From: Fangia hongkongensis FSC776 = DSM 21703
GTDB lineage: Bacteria > Pseudomonadota > Gammaproteobacteria > Francisellales > Francisellaceae
Direction: 5' to 3'
Assembly (NCBI RefSeq): GCF_000379445.1
Contig: NZ_KB902275.1
Span: 54,983-118,982 of the forward strand
Length of the DNA: 64,000 nt
Position 1 is the first letter of the stretch, and every line of letters starts with the position of its first letter. This document shows, one piece after another, positions 29,737 to 38,274 of the stretch. A program made the position numbers and the translations under genes. Under the pieces are notes generated by a model, which was not told the DNA's origin, searched no databases, and worked only from the letters and a program-made list of their open reading frames with translations.

Positions 29737-30432
29737 TTAGGCTTTTTGAAAGGCAATAATATAATTTACATCTGCATTACCACCCATTGAAAATGTTTTT
29801 GTTAATGGGTTGTAATGAATCCCTTTCATAATTTTTGGAAAAAGACCATATTCTTTAGCGCTACGAATAAGCTCAGATGGCTTAATAAACTTTTCATATT
29901 CATGCGTCCCTTTAGGGATAAGTTTCAACACATGCTCTGCCATAACAACCGATAGTAAATAGGATTTAAGGTTTCTGTTGAGTGTAGAGAAAAACACCCA
30001 GCCCCCTTCTTTCACAAGCTCACTACATGCTTTGATAACACTTTTTGGCTCTGGGACATGCTCTAGCATCTCCATAGAGCTTACCACATCAAAACTTTCA
30101 GGAGAAATATCAGCAAGCGCCTCAGCCGTAATACAGCGATAATCAACTTCTAAATCAGACTCCAAAAGATGTAATTTAGCCACTTTCAAAGAGGCTTTGG
30201 CCATATCGATTCCTGTTACTTTTGCTCCTTTTTTGGCAAGCGCTTCAGATAAAATACCGCCACCACAACCTACATCTAAAATCTGTAGGCCTGTCAGTGA
30301 TTTGACTCTTTGTTCAATAAAAGAGACCCGAAGTGGGTTGACTTGATGCAGTGTTCTAAACTCTCCATCTTCGCACCACCACTGGTGAGCTAAAGCAGAA
30401 AATTTGTTAATCTCTTTTTGATCCACATTCAT
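29737..30432 (-). CDS. ubiG: Ubiquinone biosynthesis O-methyltransferase
   Basis: Performs both O-methylations of ubiquinone biosynthesis. The 231-residue protein has the family N-terminus (FSALAHQWW), followed by LRVSFIEQRV, SAM motif ILDVGCGGGILSEALAKKG, GIDMAKASLKVA, SSMEMLEHVPEP and FSTLNRNLKSYL. It is the first gene of the ubiG / HAD phosphatase / squalene-synthase-like run. The upstream gap contains a degenerate MITE-like end at 30470. Confidence 0.97.
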   Translation of the reverse strand: MNVDQKEINKFSALAHQWWCEDGEFRTLHQVNPLRVSFIEQRVKSLTGLQILDVGCGGGILSEALAKKGAKVTGIDMAKASLKVAKLHLLESDLEVDYRCITAEALADISPESFDVVSSMEMLEHVPEPKSVIKACSELVKEGGWVFFSTLNRNLKSYLLSVVMAEHVLKLIPKGTHEYEKFIKPSELIRSAKEYGLFPKIMKGIHYNPLTKTFSMGGNADVNYIIAFQKA

Positions 30433-30469
30433 TGCTATGCGTCATTTTTATGCATAAGAATGAGGATAC

Positions 30470-30510
30470 TATACCACTTGTAGCGCATTTTGCAGATGTT
30501 AATTGCAAAG
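30470..30510 (+). repeat. Degenerate half-copy of the window's MITE-like end
   Basis: About 27 of 41 bases match one end of the element at 48540, including the first nine (TATACCACT) and CATTTTGC. No matching second end was found nearby. It may be a decayed or related element, or chance. Confidence 0.25.
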
Positions 30511-30586
30511 AAATATCCAGAATTTGATGGGTGAGGAAATTCATCTACACTTAATAACATCGCTGACATAAAGAAGGGTTTATATC

Positions 30587-31105
30587 ATGATTTCAAAATT
30601 CATACGTAGCATTGGCATGCTATCAATATCCGCGCTTGCCTTGGTTCTAAGTGGTTGTATTGCAGCGGGTGTTTACACTGCACAAACTACCGTTGCCACC
30701 ATCGATGGCGCACAAATGAACAAGGTTGTGATAACACCAAAAACAAAGCCAGTTAGCGCTGTGAATAAAGTGCTGATTAATCTTGATTATTTAGATGAAA
30801 ATAACAAAGCCTCCCTTGGAAAGAGCATACATCAAAATATTATTCAGTCACTTAAAGAGGCTGGAATATATCAACCTGATAATAATAATGCCGATACAAT
30901 AAGAATCACCATTAGTAAAGTAACAGATACTTATGCTGATAAATCAGTACAATCCTATGTTGAGGTATTTAATGCCAAAGGTAAAGCTGAGTACTCTGCT
31001 GTGTATATTATGAATGGCAAAGGATTAAGACGTGTTAGTTACGTCGAAGGAGAGTTTGCCAAAGTGTTGGTAAAAGACTTGCAGCAAGCCCCGGAAGCAA
31101 AATAA
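30587..31105 (+). CDS. Lipoprotein (paralogue 1 of 2)
   Basis: A 172-residue exported protein. Signal peptide with lipobox LSGC at about residues 21-24 (LVLSGCIAAG). The mature part has alternating beta/alpha character, with TIRITISKVTDTYADKSVQSY and GKGLRRVSY. The next gene encodes a clear paralogue sharing the LRR-x-SY and VTDTY/VNDNF segments. The family resembles DUF4410-type lipoproteins but is not identified with certainty. The pair is transcribed divergently from ubiG. Confidence 0.75.
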   Translation: MISKFIRSIGMLSISALALVLSGCIAAGVYTAQTTVATIDGAQMNKVVITPKTKPVSAVNKVLINLDYLDENNKASLGKSIHQNIIQSLKEAGIYQPDNNNADTIRITISKVTDTYADKSVQSYVEVFNAKGKAEYSAVYIMNGKGLRRVSYVEGEFAKVLVKDLQQAPEAK

Positions 31106-31126
31106 ATAGAGAATAAGGAAAAAGCC

Positions 31127-31624
31127 ATGAATCCACTTAAAACTTTTGCCCTTTTGACTTCAGTGCTTATTTTATTGTCTGGTTGTACCTTATTTGTCAA
31201 CACAGCACAAAGTGAAAAATCGCGTGTTGTCCCTGTGATGCCAAAGACACAAACCATTCATAACGTCAGTCAAATCCAATTTGATTTCAGTGCATTGAAA
31301 CTCTCTAGTGAAGATCAAAAAACACAACAAGACTCACTTTATACGATGCTGGTTGAAAAATTAAAAGCAGCGCATCTTTATCAAAATGATAAAACACCTG
31401 CCATAACAGTTAAAATCATTGTTAAGCGTGTTAATGACAACTTCTCAGACAAGGCGATGGAAGCATTTGTTATCTTGCAAAACAACCAAGGACAAACCAT
31501 CTCATCAGCAGTTTTTGTTGAACGCGGCGAGGGCTTAAGACGACTTAGCTATTTTAAAGAACAGTTTATCGACCAGTTGGTTAAATATATTCAATCACCA
31601 GCACAAAAAGTGCAAAACAATTAA
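31127..31624 (+). CDS. Lipoprotein (paralogue 2 of 2)
   Basis: A 165-residue lipoprotein with lipobox LSGC (LILLSGCTLFVN). The mature region repeats the layout of the upstream protein: TVKIIVKRVNDNFSDKAMEAF, ERGEGLRRLSYF. It lies 21 bases downstream with its own AAGGAAAAAGCC-type binding site, so the two form a tandem-duplicated operon. Function unknown. Its stop nearly touches the convergent ppsR. Confidence 0.75.
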   Translation: MNPLKTFALLTSVLILLSGCTLFVNTAQSEKSRVVPVMPKTQTIHNVSQIQFDFSALKLSSEDQKTQQDSLYTMLVEKLKAAHLYQNDKTPAITVKIIVKRVNDNFSDKAMEAFVILQNNQGQTISSAVFVERGEGLRRLSYFKEQFIDQLVKYIQSPAQKVQNN

Positions 31625-31625
31625 G

Positions 31626-32459
31626 TTACTTTGACAGCTGGTAGTTCTTCAAACACATTCTTGCCATAATTTTGGTCGCAAGCTCTTCAACTGAAAGATA
31701 CGTTGAATCTAAATATTGAATTTTCTCATGTTTATATAAGCGCTCAACCGCCCGAATCTCGCGCAAACACTGTAACTTTGAAGCATACTGACTATGTGGA
31801 CGGCGCTCCTCTCTTATGGCCATTAAACGCTCGACACTAATGGTTAGGCCAAAAAGCTTATCCTTATACGCTTTTAGCGGCTCTGGGAGAGCATCTTCTT
31901 GTAAATCTTCTTCAGTAATGGGGTAATTTGCAACCGATAAACCATTATTCAATGCTAGAAATAGGCTGGTTGGCGTTTTCCCTGAGCGTGAAACACCGAC
32001 TAGAATTAAATCGGCATAACGATAATGATGCACAGCTGCACCATCATCAGCGCTCAAACTATAATTTACAGCATCCATTCGCCGTTTATAGTGCTCATAG
32101 TCACTCATTCCATGGGCTTTTCCGATACTATGTGATGAGTTGACTCCCAGTGTTTTTTCCATCGGTTTTAAAAAAGTTTGAATGAAATCAAACTGCACAC
32201 AAGGCGCATTTGCAATCACATTTAAAATATCATCATTCATAATAGTTGTAATTGCAATCGGCGGTGTATTTTCCGTTGCCGCTGAAGCTTTAATTTTCTT
32301 TTCCACCTCATAGGCACGCTCTAAGGTGTTGACATAAGGAAGGTTCACAACGGTAAATTCAATACTTTCAAACTGTGATAGCAAACTTTGTGCCATCGAT
32401 GAGACGGTAATTCCAGTTCCATCCGAAATCAAAAAAACACATTGTGTCATAGGCTGCAC
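31626..32459 (-). CDS. ppsR: PEP synthetase regulatory protein (kinase/pyrophosphorylase)
   Basis: A DUF299 bifunctional enzyme that inactivates PEP synthase by ADP-dependent threonine phosphorylation and reactivates it by Pi-dependent dephosphorylation. A 277-residue protein with FLISDGTGITVSSMAQSLL at the N-terminus and the P-loop LVGVSRSGKTPTSLFLA near residues 154-166. It is divergent from its target ppsA, 84 bases apart, the usual arrangement. Confidence 0.96.
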   Translation of the reverse strand: MQPMTQCVFLISDGTGITVSSMAQSLLSQFESIEFTVVNLPYVNTLERAYEVEKKIKASAATENTPPIAITTIMNDDILNVIANAPCVQFDFIQTFLKPMEKTLGVNSSHSIGKAHGMSDYEHYKRRMDAVNYSLSADDGAAVHHYRYADLILVGVSRSGKTPTSLFLALNNGLSVANYPITEEDLQEDALPEPLKAYKDKLFGLTISVERLMAIREERRPHSQYASKLQCLREIRAVERLYKHEKIQYLDSTYLSVEELATKIMARMCLKNYQLSK

Positions 32460-32543
32460 AACTTTCTTTTATCTTAAAATCATCATACCATAGCTTAGGT
32501 ACTTGTGTGAATGTGATCAACCCTAACGATAAAGGTATGAGCT

Positions 32544-34946
32544 ATGGAATATGTACTTCCCTTTAATCAACTCTCCATCAATGATATTAACCGTGTTGGC
32601 GGAAAAAATGCTTCACTTGGGGAGATGCTTTGCCATCTCTCAGCGCTTGGTGTGCGCATTCCCGATGGTTTTGCAACAACCGCTGATGCTTATCGAGAAT
32701 TTCTAAGCCACAATGACCTTCATCTTCGCATTAATGATGCGCTTAATATGCTTGATGTTAGCGATGTAGAGGCACTGGCAAGAACTGGGAAAACCATTCG
32801 CAAATGGATTATGGAAACCCCACTAACTCCTAGATTTGAAGAGGCTGTGAGATCTCATTATCAAAAGCTTTGCGCACAATCTGGTAGTGGTGATATTTGT
32901 GTTGCTGTACGCTCCTCTGCGACAGCTGAAGATCTACCAGAGGCTTCTTTTGCTGGACAGCAAGAGACTTTTTTAAATATCACCGGCATCGAAAATGTCC
33001 TAGAGGCTATTCATAAGGTATTTGCCTCATTATTCACAGATCGTGCCATCTCTTATCGAGACCATCATGGATTTGCCCACAGTGAAGTTGCTTTATCTGT
33101 CGGCATACAATTTATGGTCAGAAGCGATGAAGCAACAAGTGGCGTCATGTTCAGCGTTGATACCGAATCGGGTTTTAAAGATGTTGTGTTTATCACTGCC
33201 TCCTATGGCTTAGGCGAAATGGTAGTACAAGGCGCGGTCAACCCTGATGAATATTATGTCCATAAGCCAACTCTAGAGGAAGGCTTTGCTTCTGTTATTC
33301 GCCGTAACCTTGGCAGTAAAGAGAAAAAGATGGTCTTTACAACAGAGCAAAGTGCAGGGAAATCCGTTCAAACGATTGATGTTCCAAAAGAAAAACAATC
33401 CTGTTATGCCCTCAGTGATGATGAAGTGTTAGAACTTGCTGGATATGCGATGATCATTGAGAAGCATTATAGCATACCAATGGATATTGAGTGGGCTAAA
33501 GATGCGGTTAATGGACAGTTGTATATCGTACAGGCAAGGCCTGAAACAGTTGCAAGCCATGAGAATATGAACATCATCGAGCGCTATCATATTCAAACAA
33601 CAGAAAAACCCATTGCCATTGGTCGCAGCATCGGCAAAAAAATAGGTTCTGGCGTCGCAAAAGTCGTGCGCTCAATTAAGGATATTTCCATGATTAATCC
33701 GGGTGATGTCATCGTAACAGATATGACCGACCCAGATTGGGAGCCTGTGATGAAAATTGCCTCTGCGATTGTCACAAATAGAGGGGGTCGCACTTGTCAT
33801 GCTGCCATTATTGCACGAGAAATTGGTGTGCCTGCTGTCGTTGGATGTTCAAATGCAACAGATCAGATTCAATACAATCAACAAGTCACTGTATCTTGCG
33901 CTGAAGGAGATACCGGTTATGTCTACTCAGAAGAGATTCCGTTTGAGCTAAAGCGTATTGATATTAACAAAATGCCTGAAGTTCCCTTTAATATTATGAT
34001 GAATATTGCAAACCCCGAACGGGCATTTGATTTTCAAAAAATCCCCAACCATGGTGTAGGTCTTGCCCGCTTGGAGTTTATTATCAACAATAGCATTGGC
34101 TATCACCCAAAAGCGCTGCTGCATCCAGAGAAAATTGATGATGCACTTCGTGAAGAAATTAAAGAGATGACAAAAGCCTACCAAAACCCGCGTGATTTTT
34201 ATGTACAAAAACTAGCTGAAGGCATTGCCACACTAGCCAGCGCCTTTTATCCAAAGCCTGTTATTGCAAGATTATCTGATTTTAAATCCAATGAGTATGC
34301 CAACATGATCGGTGGCAGCTATTTTGAGCCACATGAAGAAAATCCGATGATTGGTTTTAGGGGCGCATCACGCTATATTGACCCTTCCTTTCAAGCCTGC
34401 TTTGAAATGGAGTGTGAAGCCGTATCAATTGTCCGTGACAAAATGGGGCTTAAAAACCTACAAATCATGATCCCTTTTGTACGCACATTAAAAGAGGCTC
34501 ATGCTGTGAGTGAGCTTTTATCATCACATGGATTATCGCGAGGAAAAGATGGACTTAAGATTATTATGATGTGTGAGATTCCATCGAATGCACTTCTGGC
34601 GGAGGAATTTTTGCATTACTTTGATGGTTTTTCAATTGGCTCAAATGACATGACCCAGCTGAGCCTGGGCCTTGATAGAGATTCCAGCATTATTGCCGAT
34701 AGCTTTGATGAGCGAGACCCTGCGGTGAAAAAGCTTCTCAGTATGGCCATTTCCACCTGTAATGCCAAAGGGAAATATATCGGCATTTGTGGTCAGGGAC
34801 CTTCTGATCATGAGGATTTTGCCAAGTGGCTCATTGATCAAGGGATCCACAGTATCTCTTTAAACCCTGATACGGTGATTGAAACTTGGCTTGCTTTGTC
34901 TAAACATAGCAAACACAACAAAACAAATGAAAAAGCTGTGATCTAA
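32544..34946 (+). CDS. ppsA: Phosphoenolpyruvate synthase
   Basis: Converts pyruvate, ATP and water to PEP, AMP and Pi for gluconeogenesis. The 800-residue length is normal. The N-terminal ATP-grasp-like domain (VGGKNASLGEML, VRSSATAEDLPEASFAGQQ), the swivelling domain with catalytic His in RGGRTCHAAIIARE, and the C-terminal TIM-barrel with MCEIPSNALLAEEF and FSIGSNDMTQLSLG and Cys in GICGQGPSD are all present. The Thr in the GGRTCH loop is the residue regulated by PpsR in homologues. Confidence 0.97.
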   Translation: MEYVLPFNQLSINDINRVGGKNASLGEMLCHLSALGVRIPDGFATTADAYREFLSHNDLHLRINDALNMLDVSDVEALARTGKTIRKWIMETPLTPRFEEAVRSHYQKLCAQSGSGDICVAVRSSATAEDLPEASFAGQQETFLNITGIENVLEAIHKVFASLFTDRAISYRDHHGFAHSEVALSVGIQFMVRSDEATSGVMFSVDTESGFKDVVFITASYGLGEMVVQGAVNPDEYYVHKPTLEEGFASVIRRNLGSKEKKMVFTTEQSAGKSVQTIDVPKEKQSCYALSDDEVLELAGYAMIIEKHYSIPMDIEWAKDAVNGQLYIVQARPETVASHENMNIIERYHIQTTEKPIAIGRSIGKKIGSGVAKVVRSIKDISMINPGDVIVTDMTDPDWEPVMKIASAIVTNRGGRTCHAAIIAREIGVPAVVGCSNATDQIQYNQQVTVSCAEGDTGYVYSEEIPFELKRIDINKMPEVPFNIMMNIANPERAFDFQKIPNHGVGLARLEFIINNSIGYHPKALLHPEKIDDALREEIKEMTKAYQNPRDFYVQKLAEGIATLASAFYPKPVIARLSDFKSNEYANMIGGSYFEPHEENPMIGFRGASRYIDPSFQACFEMECEAVSIVRDKMGLKNLQIMIPFVRTLKEAHAVSELLSSHGLSRGKDGLKIIMMCEIPSNALLAEEFLHYFDGFSIGSNDMTQLSLGLDRDSSIIADSFDERDPAVKKLLSMAISTCNAKGKYIGICGQGPSDHEDFAKWLIDQGIHSISLNPDTVIETWLALSKHSKHNKTNEKAVI

Positions 34947-35048
34947 ACCACAAAAACCATTTTTCAATCTGCTATATTTTTTTAACAAAACTGTAACATA
35001 CTTTTGCTAGTGTAAACTCGGAAGCTTGATCAACTAACGGAGAGAGAA

Positions 35049-36509
35049 ATGAGAAAACAGCTTAGCGCATCTTTAATGGCATTATTTTCAATGGAAGCTT
35101 TATTTGCACAAGAGACAACAGCTGATAACAGTGTAAACTGGCATGTCCAACCTTTAATGCAACTTGAAAAAGCCAAGCACTACACCCCCAATCATGCTGA
35201 AGCTAAAAATGTGATTTTAATGATTGGCGATGGCATGTCGATAGGCACTATTACTGCCTCGCGCATTTATGCCGGCCAACTTGAAGGCAAAAAAGGCGAA
35301 GAACATCGCCTTTATATGGAAAACCTTCCGCATGTTGCCATCTCTAAAACTTATTCAGCTGACATGCAAACGGTTGATTCCGCCGCTGCCGCCACTGCAA
35401 TTATGACGGGTCAGAAAACCAATAATGGCGTACTTGGAGTGAGTGATAAAGTTGCGCTCAATAATTGCCAAAGCGCCTTAAGAAATGAGCTTAGCACCAT
35501 TTTTGAAATCGCAGCAGAAGAAGGCTTATCTGTAGGGGTTGTTACAACAACAAGGCTGACTCATGCTACCCCTGCTGCCACTTATGCCCACTCTGCTAAT
35601 CGCAACTGGGAGTCGATTGCTAATATGCCTAAAAGCGCATTGAATAAAGGCTGCATTGATATTGCCAGACAGTTGATTGAGTTTGATTATGGCAGTGGCA
35701 TTCAAGTCGCTCTAGGCGGTGGCAAAAGCAAATTCACGCTCAAACAATCAGGAGGCGAGAGAGATGATGAAGATCTGATTTTAAGTTGGCAAAAACGCTA
35801 CCCAAATGGCACCTTTGTTGAGAATAAAAAGGCACTTTTAGAGGTTGATGCAGCATCAACTGATCGCTTATTCGGTCTTTTCTCAGATAGCCACATGCCT
35901 TATGTATTAGATAAATCTGAAATGCAAAATGTACCTTCTCTTGCTGAAATGACGCAAAAGGCTATTGCTGTGCTATCAAAAAACCCTAGAGGCTATATTT
36001 TAATGGTTGAAGGTGGCAGAATTGATCATGCGCATCATGCTAATCTTGCCAAAAAGGCACTCGCTGAAACGGTTGAGTTTGATAATGCAATTCAGGCTGC
36101 CAATAAAGTTGCAGACATGGATAATACGCTTCTTATTGTCACATCTGATCATTCACAAGCTTTGACACTAAGTGGCTATGCAAAGCGTGGCACCCCTATT
36201 GTTGGTTTATCGGATGAGAAAGATCAAAATGGCAACAGCTATACAACCCTTGCCTATACCACAGGTCCGGGCACGGGAAATACGCTCTCAGGTGAGCTCA
36301 CAATTGATGAAATTTCCGATAAAGATTATAGCCAAAAAGCAAACATCCCACGCGCAAGTGGTACGCACTCAGGAGAAGATGTTGTGATCTCAGCCACAGG
36401 CGCAAGCGCATCACTATTTCAAGGATTTGTTGATGACACCTATACTTTCTATGCCATCAATGAAGCGCTTGGTTTTAGACAACAAGAGCACATCACTACT
36501 ATGCATTAA
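35049..36509 (+). CDS. Alkaline phosphatase (PhoA-type), exported
   Basis: A 486-residue periplasmic phosphomonoesterase. Signal peptide ending ALFAQE, metal-binding NVILMIGDGMSIGTI, active-site Ser in TVDSAAAATAIMTG, HATPAATYAHSANR, second metal ligands EGGRIDHAHHANLA and TSDHSQALTL, and a late GTHSGEDV. All classic two-zinc/one-magnesium residues appear kept. The promoter region has only one CTGTAAC half-site resembling a Pho box, so phosphate control is uncertain. Its last 11 bases overlap the convergent fabV. Confidence 0.93.
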   Translation: MRKQLSASLMALFSMEALFAQETTADNSVNWHVQPLMQLEKAKHYTPNHAEAKNVILMIGDGMSIGTITASRIYAGQLEGKKGEEHRLYMENLPHVAISKTYSADMQTVDSAAAATAIMTGQKTNNGVLGVSDKVALNNCQSALRNELSTIFEIAAEEGLSVGVVTTTRLTHATPAATYAHSANRNWESIANMPKSALNKGCIDIARQLIEFDYGSGIQVALGGGKSKFTLKQSGGERDDEDLILSWQKRYPNGTFVENKKALLEVDAASTDRLFGLFSDSHMPYVLDKSEMQNVPSLAEMTQKAIAVLSKNPRGYILMVEGGRIDHAHHANLAKKALAETVEFDNAIQAANKVADMDNTLLIVTSDHSQALTLSGYAKRGTPIVGLSDEKDQNGNSYTTLAYTTGPGTGNTLSGELTIDEISDKDYSQKANIPRASGTHSGEDVVISATGASASLFQGFVDDTYTFYAINEALGFRQQEHITTMH

Positions 36510-37698
36510 GCGCCAGAGAGCTTAAATACTCAACATCGATACTTTTATCATAATCAACACCTTCTACATTAAAGCCGTTGATTTCAAGAAAATCTTGATA
36601 AAATCCTGCAAAATCACTAATTCCTTTAAAGTTATCGTTATCCATTATCTCCATAATGGCATCTACTTTTTGCTGTGTGGCTGGATTCATTTCAAGATTA
36701 TCCGGGCGCACCCTGCCAACCTCATCAACAATACGCTTATCACCATACATCATATCACGCATAAAACGCTCAATTTGCTCAATGGTATTCTCATGAGTTC
36801 CCTCTTCTTTCATCACTTTAAAGAGCGCACAACCATAAAGTGGGAATAGCGGAATGAAGGCACTTGCCTTAGTAACAAGCGCCTTAGCAACGGTAACAAA
36901 TGCCTCACCTTGTATATTTTTTAATGCATCATTTAGCTCATGTGCTGTTTTTTCAAGATGACGCTTTGCAGCGCCAATGGTTCCTTTTTTGTAAATAAGG
37001 TCAGTCGCCTTGGCGCCATCATAAGAATAGGCTGTGCTCTTAAACCCCTCTGCTAAGAGATCTGCTTCCTGAAGCGCTTCCACCCATAACTGCCAGTCTT
37101 CTCCGCCCATCACTTTGATGGTCTCATCGATATCATCTTTTGTGGCTTCCAACATTTTGCCATCAACAATGCGCTCTTTGGCCAAATCCAATGTTGGCGC
37201 AGCCACCTCTCCTGTCGTACTTTTCAATACTGAGCTATGTACGATGCCTGTTTTTGGGTCTTTTCTTTTTGGGGAAGCCAAACTATAAATCAGCACATCT
37301 ATTTTGCCACCAAACTCTCTTTTTATCGCTTCAATGGTTTGTTGTTTTATTTCATCTGAAAAAGCATCACCAATAATATCTGTAGCAATTAAACCATCTT
37401 GTTTTGCAAAGTGTTCAAACCAAATGTTATTCCACCAGCCCGCACTACCAAGACGCTTATCTGTAACACCATTCTCAAAAGAAACATTAATCGTATCGGC
37501 ATTTGCGCCGTAGGCAAGCGCAATCCTAGAGGCAAGACCATAGCCAGAGGATCCACCAATAATCAGCGCACGTTTTTTGCCAGTAAATTGCCCTTTTGAT
37601 TTTGTATAATCAATATACTTGCTAACAACATTTTTAAGGCCGATTGGATGTGGGTTTTTAACAAGGCCACCACGCATAATTTGCGGTTTAATAATCAT
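36499..37698 (-). CDS. fabV: Trans-2-enoyl-ACP/CoA reductase FabV
   Basis: Completes each round of type II fatty acid elongation by reducing the enoyl-ACP double bond with NADH; FabV enzymes are naturally resistant to triclosan. A 399-residue length, about 60% longer than FabI, is diagnostic. GGSSGYGLASRIALAYGA binds the cofactor and the YSYDGAKATDLIYKKG stretch supplies the Tyr-x8-Lys active site. No fabI is seen in the window. Single-gene unit. Confidence 0.96.
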   Translation of the reverse strand: MIIKPQIMRGGLVKNPHPIGLKNVVSKYIDYTKSKGQFTGKKRALIIGGSSGYGLASRIALAYGANADTINVSFENGVTDKRLGSAGWWNNIWFEHFAKQDGLIATDIIGDAFSDEIKQQTIEAIKREFGGKIDVLIYSLASPKRKDPKTGIVHSSVLKSTTGEVAAPTLDLAKERIVDGKMLEATKDDIDETIKVMGGEDWQLWVEALQEADLLAEGFKSTAYSYDGAKATDLIYKKGTIGAAKRHLEKTAHELNDALKNIQGEAFVTVAKALVTKASAFIPLFPLYGCALFKVMKEEGTHENTIEQIERFMRDMMYGDKRIVDEVGRVRPDNLEMNPATQQKVDAIMEIMDNDNFKGISDFAGFYQDFLEINGFNVEGVDYDKSIDVEYLSSLALNA

Positions 37699-37935
37699 AA
37701 TTCACTTCACTTACTATTTATTATACATGCATCATACTTTTCAATAATCAACAAGGTCAAGTAAACCTGCACATAATAGCATTTTTCATACTGTTCCACT
37801 TGAGCTCCATCAACTTGATATTTTCATCTTGCACTTTACATTCAGCTATAGCTTTTTACTGTCAAGCCGGCTGAATAGATACATCTGTTAATAGACAACT
37901 TCTCAGTTATTTGGCGTATTTATATTGTTGGTTAT

Positions 37936-37949
37936 TGATTGCAATCAAT
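37936..37949. promoter_or_regulatory. FNR/Anr-type box, TTGATtgcaATCAA
   Basis: A perfect TTGAT-N4-ATCAA inside a longer 16-bp palindrome (37934-37949). It lies 212 bases upstream of the leader start and about 325 bases before the chitinase ATG, and 237 bases upstream of fabV. The distances are long for a classic activator site, so binding to the chitinase promoter is possible but unproved. Confidence 0.45.
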
Positions 37950-38147
37950 ACGTGCTATTTAGTTATTTTGTGTTGATTTTCAGGTATAAACGTAGATGAA
38001 AGGTCAAAAGACTATAATAAATATAGACAAAAAAACCGCTCAAAGCAGGCAGATGATCTAATGGAAACGTTTTTAAGGAAAGAGAATAAGGCGCTTTGAA
38101 TATTTCATAACCATAAGTTTAAAAAACAAACAATTATGGAGGGTTAT

Positions 38148-38210
38148 ATGAAAATTAAACTAAAATTGCATATATTTTGTTTTTATTCCATCTTAGATGG
38201 GATATTTTAA
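38148..38210 (+). CDS. 20-codon leader frame ahead of the chitinase
   Basis: ATG at 38148 follows a strong GGAGGGTTAT site and reads MKIKLKLHIFCFYSILDGIF before TAA, 64 bases upstream of the chitinase start. The sequence looks like the beginning of a signal peptide. It may be a regulatory leader or a relic of an earlier gene start. Confidence 0.25.
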   Translation: MKIKLKLHIFCFYSILDGIF

Positions 38211-38274
38211 AGCCATGTTGCTTGAGGACTACTCAGTTGCATACCCCGTCAAATCAACATATGGAGAGAATGGA

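Larger units (their letters stand above)
37699..38274. other. Long regulatory region between fabV and the chitinase gene
   Basis: 576 bases holding the divergent promoters, a perfect FNR-type palindrome (37936-37949) and a short leader frame (38148-38210). No other gene is seen. Confidence 0.5.

Noticed and set aside
34975..35035. Possible Pho box ahead of the alkaline phosphatase
   Set aside because: Only one CTGTAAC half-site is seen; the direct repeat required for PhoB binding is missing.
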